A stretch of DNA of 64,000 nt from positions 88,924,862-88,988,861 of the forward strand of contig NC_065535.1 in the NCBI RefSeq assembly GCF_932294415.1, in the 5' to 3' direction. A model generated the notes under the pieces. That model made no database searches. It was not told the origin of the DNA and was given only the letters and a program-made list of their open reading frames with translations. The DNA is from Quercus robur (lineage: Eukaryota; Streptophyta; Magnoliopsida; Fagales; Fagaceae). Positions 58,865 to 64,000 of this stretch are shown piece after piece (the stretch's first letter is position 1; every line of letters begins with the position of its first letter). The translations under genes were made by a program, and so were the position numbers.

Positions 58865-59800
58865 TGTATTGGTTAGTTTTTAGACCCCTTAAAACATAAT
58901 TGGATTAACTTAGTTAATTAGCCAAGTAATTACTTAGTCCAAATTTCAGATCTAGGTTAACACAATCATATAATCATATCATACAAAACAGCGAAAATAT
59001 AAATAACACAATTATATGATGACTCAGGAAAACCAAACCAGTAAAAAACCTGGGGAGAATTTAACTTAGCTATCCTCAAGGTAAAAAGCAAATCCACTAG
59101 AAAGAATCGAAGTTTTACAATAGCGACTTAGACCACTAACATCCTATTGCTACCCACCAATAGAAACTTACTGACACGACCACGTGCAAACTTCGAGATC
59201 ACAGACTCCTTCTTTCTTTGGCCTTTGCAAAACACAAACACCCACGTTTGTAACTTTGAGATCCCACTCAAAAATTTAGCAACACAAACTCTCATGTTTG
59301 TGACTCCAAGACCACCCTTGAAGGTTTAGATCATCAGCACCTTTGATGACTAGAGAAGGTAGCAACTTTTACAATACCGGATCTTGAGATTCTTCAAGTA
59401 ATAATACCAGTAGAAGATATGAGAGAGTTTTTTAGGAACAAAACCCTAAATACAAAAGAGGTAGTCTCTTTTCTCTCTAAAAAGCCTTATAAAAACGTGC
59501 TTAGGGTTTCCTTTATATACTAGGAGAAATAGATCTGAAACCCTAATCCTTAATAGGCTTAAACTGCAGTTTGGGCTTAATTAAAATTCTACAGATACGA
59601 CTTTGGATCAATCGAGCCTGTCTTTCGATTGATCGAACCAAACAAATTATGAAATTTTCTTCCTGCAGCTTATATGTTCTTGAATCTTGACTTGAATCAC
59701 CTTGAGCATTGTCTAATAATACCTATAGACTCTAAGATCTATATCTAGACAAGTTTGTATTCACGATTTGCCAATTGTTCTAAACTTTTAGAACCTAACA
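58865..59800 (-). mobile_element. Ty1/copia LTR, minus strand, with adjacent polypurine tract
   Basis: On the minus strand CCAAAGGGGGAGATTGTTAGG at about 59797-59817 is the classic copia polypurine tract and LTR start. The LTR would run from 59800 down to about 58865, where the plus strand reads TGTATTGGTTAG. A TATA-like CTTTATATAC/GTATATAAAG lies near 59512. The following 59801-59964 is the end of the internal region, cut off by the next element. The far border is uncertain. Confidence 0.5.
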
Positions 59801-59964
59801 ATCTCCCCCTTTGGCAATTCGTGACAAAACTTTCATACAAAATGAAATGCTCAAATACAAGAACAACCCAATACAATAAAATGCCCAATTTCATCACAAA
59901 TTTCAATCTAAGACTTCCTAACCAAGAAGTTGCCAATAAGAGGTAGAAGGTCTTTATTAGAATG

Positions 59965-60609
59965 TGATAGAGAAGTGGAAAACAATCCATCTCCAGATCG
60001 TCCAAATGGATCGTCCAGAGCATACAGCGCAAGTTGATCCAGGGGTTTATCCAGAAGAAGGAGAAACGTTCAAGAATAATAGCACCACTCCATAAGTTTA
60101 AGTCTCCCATGAAGGACAGGATCGTCCATGAGTATCGTCCATGAGGTTCGTCCATGAGAAATCGTTAAATATCCTTGGACGACTAAACCACCCTACACCA
60201 GACGGACGAAACCTCAACACTTAAACTTTCGGCAACCCTCAACTATCTCAACAAACCCTTCGAATAAGTTAACTTCCATTAGCAGTTACCATTTTATATC
60301 CGTTGAGGTAGTTAACTCCGGAGTTGTTGGTTTCCACAAATCCTAGGGAGGTTATTGGACAAATAACCGCCCTGGGCTCCCTATATAAGGGACCAGTCTG
60401 AACCCGACAGAGGTAAGATTTTCTCTCAGACACATTTCCAAAACACTTGGAACTTCTTTCTCTACGAGTCTAACTTCTCCATCGGAGGGGGTTCGACCGG
60501 TCTTCTCCGGTCTCCTCTTTGATCGCATTTTCTTCCTTGCAGGCCATCAACCATTTGAACAGCCCACCGAAGCCAGGCCATTCCACCTTACTGATTCGGA
60601 GCAATATCA
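59965..60609 (+). repeat. 5' LTR of the Tat-type element (predicted)
   Basis: It starts TGATAGAGAAG and ends GCAATATCA just before the primer-binding site. A TATA box CCTATATAAGG lies at about 60380. CGTCC words in it recur in the 3' region of the element. The left border is inferred from the TGATA..TATCA inversion, because the 3' LTR is outside the window. Confidence 0.6.
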
Positions 60610-60742
60610 GTTGGCGCCATCTGTGGGAACACAATATTTTGTCCACTTTGGGGATTTTCACCTCACCTCAGGCCAAGGGCTTGCCTTGTAGCCGATATTG
60701 GATTTTTGGCTTGACACCCGCACGGCTTTGTCCTCTTAGTGA

Positions 60743-63154
60743 GTGTGGGCATGCTCATTGTGCAAGAGTCCCACATCGCTTAGAGGAATTGAGGCAAATC
60801 CGGACAAGATCCAGGCTATATTGAACATGGAGCCACCGAAGAGTATCAAGGAAGTCCAATCCCTCACAGGACGAGTTGCCGCTTTGAACAGGTTTGTTTC
60901 GAAAGCCACAGATAAGTGTTTACCTTTCTTTAAAGTCCTCAGGAAGGCATTTGATTGGACGGACGAATGCCAAAGGGCCTTCCAAGACCTGAAGGACTAT
61001 CTCACAACTGCCCCATTATTAAGTCCATCCGTGCAAGGAGAAGAACTGTACCTATACTTAGCGGTGTCCCCACACGCCGTAAGTTCAGCTTTAATCAGAG
61101 AAGAGGGGAAAATACAAAAGCCGGTGTACTACATTAGCCGGGCACTCAGAGGAGCAGAGGGAAGATATCCGCTCATGGAGAAATTGGCTTTTGCACTGAT
61201 AACGGCTTCTAGGAAGTTAAGACATTACTTCCAAGTTCATGTCATCAATGTCATGACGGATCATCCGCTTAAGAAGGCAATGAACAAGCTGGAAGCCGCA
61301 GGACGACTGATTCAGTGGGCAGTTGAACTTAGTGAATTCGACATTCGGTACCAACCGAGAAATGCAATAAAGGCTCAAGCCCTAGCAGATTTCATCGCAG
61401 AGTTCACTCCAAGTTACGAAGACCTGGGGGAAGGAGAGTACAATAACAAATTGGTCATTCATGTAGATGGATCGTCTACATTATATGCTGGAGGAATAGG
61501 AGTTGTTTTGCAGTCGCCAGAAGGGGACAAATTGAAATACAAGGCCCATCTGCAATACCAGACTACTAACAATGAAGTGGAGTATGAAGCCCTTTTAAAA
61601 GGGTTGGAGCTGGCCAAATCCGTAGAAGCAGACTCAATACTTGTCCTGGGAGACTCTCAATTGGTCATAGGCCAAGTCAATGGGACATGTGAAGCCAAGG
61701 AAGACAGAATGAAGAAATATCTAAGGAAGGTAGTACGCCTTGTGAAGAAATTCAAAAAAGCAGATTTTGTTCAAATCCCAAGGGAAGAGAATGTGGAGGC
61801 AGATACTCTTGCGAAGGAAGCATCTGCGAATAAGGCGATGGACGAAATGGATGATGTACACTACATGCCGAGTATAGACCTTCTAGAATTGATGCAAATA
61901 GAAGGAGAAGGAAATTGGATGACCCCAATAGTATCTTACTTAAAGGACGGAAGGCTTCCAGAAGAGAAGGACGGAAGGCTAGGAAGCTCAGGGTCAAGTC
62001 AGCCAGGTATGTGCTTATGGACGAAATGTTATATAAGAGAAGTTTTTTCCCAGCCTCTCTTAAGATGTTTGGCTCCAGACGAGGCAAATTACATGTTGAG
62101 GGGGGTTCACGAAGGAGCATGCGGGAACCATTCGGGAGCCAGATCACTCGTCCATAAAGTCATCCGTAGCGGATTTTATTGGCCAACCATCCAAGTTGAT
62201 GCTAAAGCATATGTCAAAGTATGTGATCAATGTCAACGCTTTAGCAACATTCCCAGACAGCCAGCAGAATATCTCACGCCAATGATGGCCCCTTGGCCTT
62301 TCGCATAATGGGGACTAGATATTTTGGGGCTCTTTCCGACTGGAACTCGGCAAATGAAGTTTCTGGTGGTGGGAATAGATTACTTCACAAAATGGGTGGA
62401 AGCCGAACCCTTAGCCAAAATTACGCAGCAGAATGTCAAGAACTTCGTCTGGAAGAACATTGTATGCAGATTCGGAGTACCTAGAGTACTAGTGTCTGAC
62501 AATGGACGAAAGTTTGACAACACACCCTTCAGGGAATTTTGTGAACAACTTGGAATGAAGAACCATTACTCCTCACCCTCCCACCCATAGGCCAATGGCC
62601 AGGCAGAAGTAGCGAACCGATCCTTGCTGAAGATCATCAAGACTCGGCTCGAAGGGGCAAAGGGAATATGGCCGGATGAATTACCAGGTGTTTTATGGGC
62701 TTATAGAACGACAGTGAGAACTCCAACAGGAGAAACTCCTTTTAAGCTAGCCTACGGAAGCGAGGCAGTTATACCAGCAGAAGTACACATGACGAGCCAC
62801 AGGGTGAGGAAGTATCAAACTGAAGAAAACGAGGAACAGCTCCGTCTTAACCTTGACCTTATGGACGAGGTCAGGATGGATGTAGAACAAAGGACAACAA
62901 GGTACAAAAATCTCATGGCAAGACAATATGATGCTATGGTGAAGCCTAGGCGTTTCAACATCGGAGATCTCGTCTTGAAGAGGGTTACCTTGGCAACAAG
63001 AAACCCGGCCTACGGGAAACTTGGCCCAAATTGGGAAGGACCTTATAGGGTTATCAACTTCAAAAGGCAAGGATCCTACTATTTGGAAACTTTGGATGGG
63101 CGGAGGCTGGAACACCCTTGGAATGTTGAGCACCTCAGGAAGTACCATCAATAA
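60743..63154 (+). pseudogene. Tat-type pol remnant: RNase H, second RNase H, integrase
   Basis: One frame runs across the whole interval with two in-frame stops: TAA at 62306-62308 and TAG at 62588-62590. Both stand where the family has glutamine codons (C to T changes). Order of domains: the end of reverse transcriptase (VQSLTGRVAALNRF), gypsy RNase H (PVYYISRAL, MTDHPLKK, ALADFIAE), a second RNase H (VIHVDGSS, NNEVEYEALLKGL, GDSQLVIGQVNG), and integrase. The integrase has an HHCC zinc finger (HEGACGNHSG .. CDQCQRF), the DDE core (LDILG; VSDNG; the Glu in GQAEVANRS) and a GPYRV module at the C-terminus. Sequence before GIEANPDK is non-homologous leader, so the ATG at 60743 is not the native start. 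Not functional as it stands. Confidence 0.85.
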
Positions 63155-63530
63155 GTGCTAACTCTTCACCAGTGTCCTTGGACGAGATGTATGGACGAGA
63201 AGAAGTGTTTACTACTGTCAAGTGTTTTTAAGTATTTTAATAATCCCCTAGAAAGTACATTAGTGTTTTCACTTTTGTGCTATTCATGGATGAGTTGGTT
63301 TGTATTTTTAATTCAATAAGGCACTAGCTATTGAGCATGTGCCATGCCTGTGGACGAATGTTTACATAAGTTTGGATTTTCAAATATATATTGTTTTCAA
63401 GTATATTATTGGAATCCTTATATGTTCATTCAGATTGATCCGCAAAAAGAAAGCAAGCATGGACGAATGAAATCCTTGGACGCAAGGATATATCGTCCAT
63501 AAGCCCTCCTCCAAAGGAAAGATGAAAAGG
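63155..63530 (+). other. 3' untranslated part of the Tat-type element
   Basis: Non-coding, with scattered GGACGA and CGTCC words like those of the LTR. Confidence 0.5.
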
Positions 63531-63532
63531 TA

Positions 63533-63810
63533 CATCCGTCCAAAGCAAGAGACGAGATGAAACCTAAACTGAAAATTAAGCCAAGATCCATCCGTCCAGA
63601 ACATGGGACGAGGTGAAACCTAACCTGAAAATGAAACTGAGGTTCATCCGTCCAGAACATAGGATGAGATGAAACCCAAGCTAAATACAAAGCAAGTTTC
63701 ATCCGTCCAGAACATAGGACGAAATGAAACCCAAGCTAAATATAAAAGCAAGTTTCATCCGTCCAGAACATGGGACGAGATGAAAAGGGCATACTCGTCT
63801 AGACCTCAAG
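63533..63810 (+). repeat. 56-bp tandem repeat array (five units)
   Basis: CATCCGTCC recurs at 63533, 63589, 63645, 63700 and 63756, each followed by AGAACAT.GGACGAGATGAAAC or a variant. Decayed GTCC..GACGA words continue to 63960. Confidence 0.85.
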
Positions 63811-64000
63811 GCGAGATGAATTCCCAAAAGTGTTCGTCCGAGACGCGAACGAGCAAAGACTTCAAAACTAGCTTAACAATCCATTACATTGGACGAGAAA
63901 TCGCTAAAAAGTCTAGTCGTCAAGGACGACAAAATGATCGTCCATAATTTTGGAATGACGAAAAATCTAGCCAAAATGAATCAATTTACTTTATCTTGGT

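Larger units (their letters stand above)
59965..64000 (+). mobile_element. Tat-type Ty3/gypsy retrotransposon, continues past the window
   Basis: It comprises a 5' LTR, a primer-binding site TTGGCGCCATCTGTGGG at 60611, a pol remnant (about 60785-63154) and a 3' region with tandem repeats. Gag, protease and most of reverse transcriptase are deleted, with the junction at about 60775-60790. The second RNase H and the repeat-rich 3' region identify the Tat group. The 3' LTR is not reached. Confidence 0.82.

Noticed and set aside
60519..60824. 101-codon ORF spanning the LTR end and leader
   Set aside because: It crosses the LTR border and primer-binding site, so it is not a real coding unit.

Overview
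This window is ordinary nuclear DNA from a flowering plant, most likely a woody eudicot. The evidence is AT-rich intergenic DNA, long introns, dense MITEs and LTR retrotransposons, and three plant gene families: DUF4220/DUF594 membrane proteins, an ASHR3-type SET-domain methyltransferase, and a gamma-glutamyl peptidase. The lineage within the eudicots is an inference that I cannot settle by eye.

Layout. 0-2 kb holds a small TRIM-like retroelement and a foldback MULE. 2-7.1 kb and 8.7-13.2 kb are two tandem copies of one gene encoding a multi-pass DUF4220/DUF594 protein. The duplication includes the promoter, an untranslated leader exon, a leader intron and the 3' end. A solo LTR with a perfect 5-bp target duplication sits in the leader intron of the first copy. 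13.2-16.2 kb is intergenic and MITE-rich. 16.3-27.65 kb is a complete 11-exon ASHR3-like histone methyltransferase gene (499 aa). Its introns carry an hAT-type element, a tandem duplication that copies a splice donor, and probable SINEs. 28-40.3 kb is gene-poor: a Ty1/copia remnant split by a solo LTR, two hAT-type elements with 8-9 bp target duplications, fragments of an unrecognised gene, several MITEs, and a copia LTR plus gag fragment. 41.4-42.6 kb (minus strand) is a complete three-exon gamma-glutamyl peptidase gene (249 aa). 43-58.8 kb is intergenic, with a LINE 3' end, MITEs, two copies of one hAT-like element, and a 3.3-kb internally deleted Ty3/gypsy element of the Tat type with both LTRs. 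58.9-64 kb is a copia LTR on the minus strand, directly abutted by a Tat-type Ty3/gypsy element that keeps most of pol (two RNase H domains and integrase, with two in-frame stops) and runs off the end of the window.

The four host genes share no evident pathway. The two DUF4220 genes are paralogues; ASHR3 (chromatin) and the peptidase (glutathione-conjugate processing) are unrelated neighbours. I found no CRISPR array, operon, defence island or other evidently new system. The points of most interest are the promoter-inclusive gene duplication, the duplicated splice donor and overlapping uORF in ASHR3, and transposon insertions datable by nesting, target duplications and an empty-site comparison.
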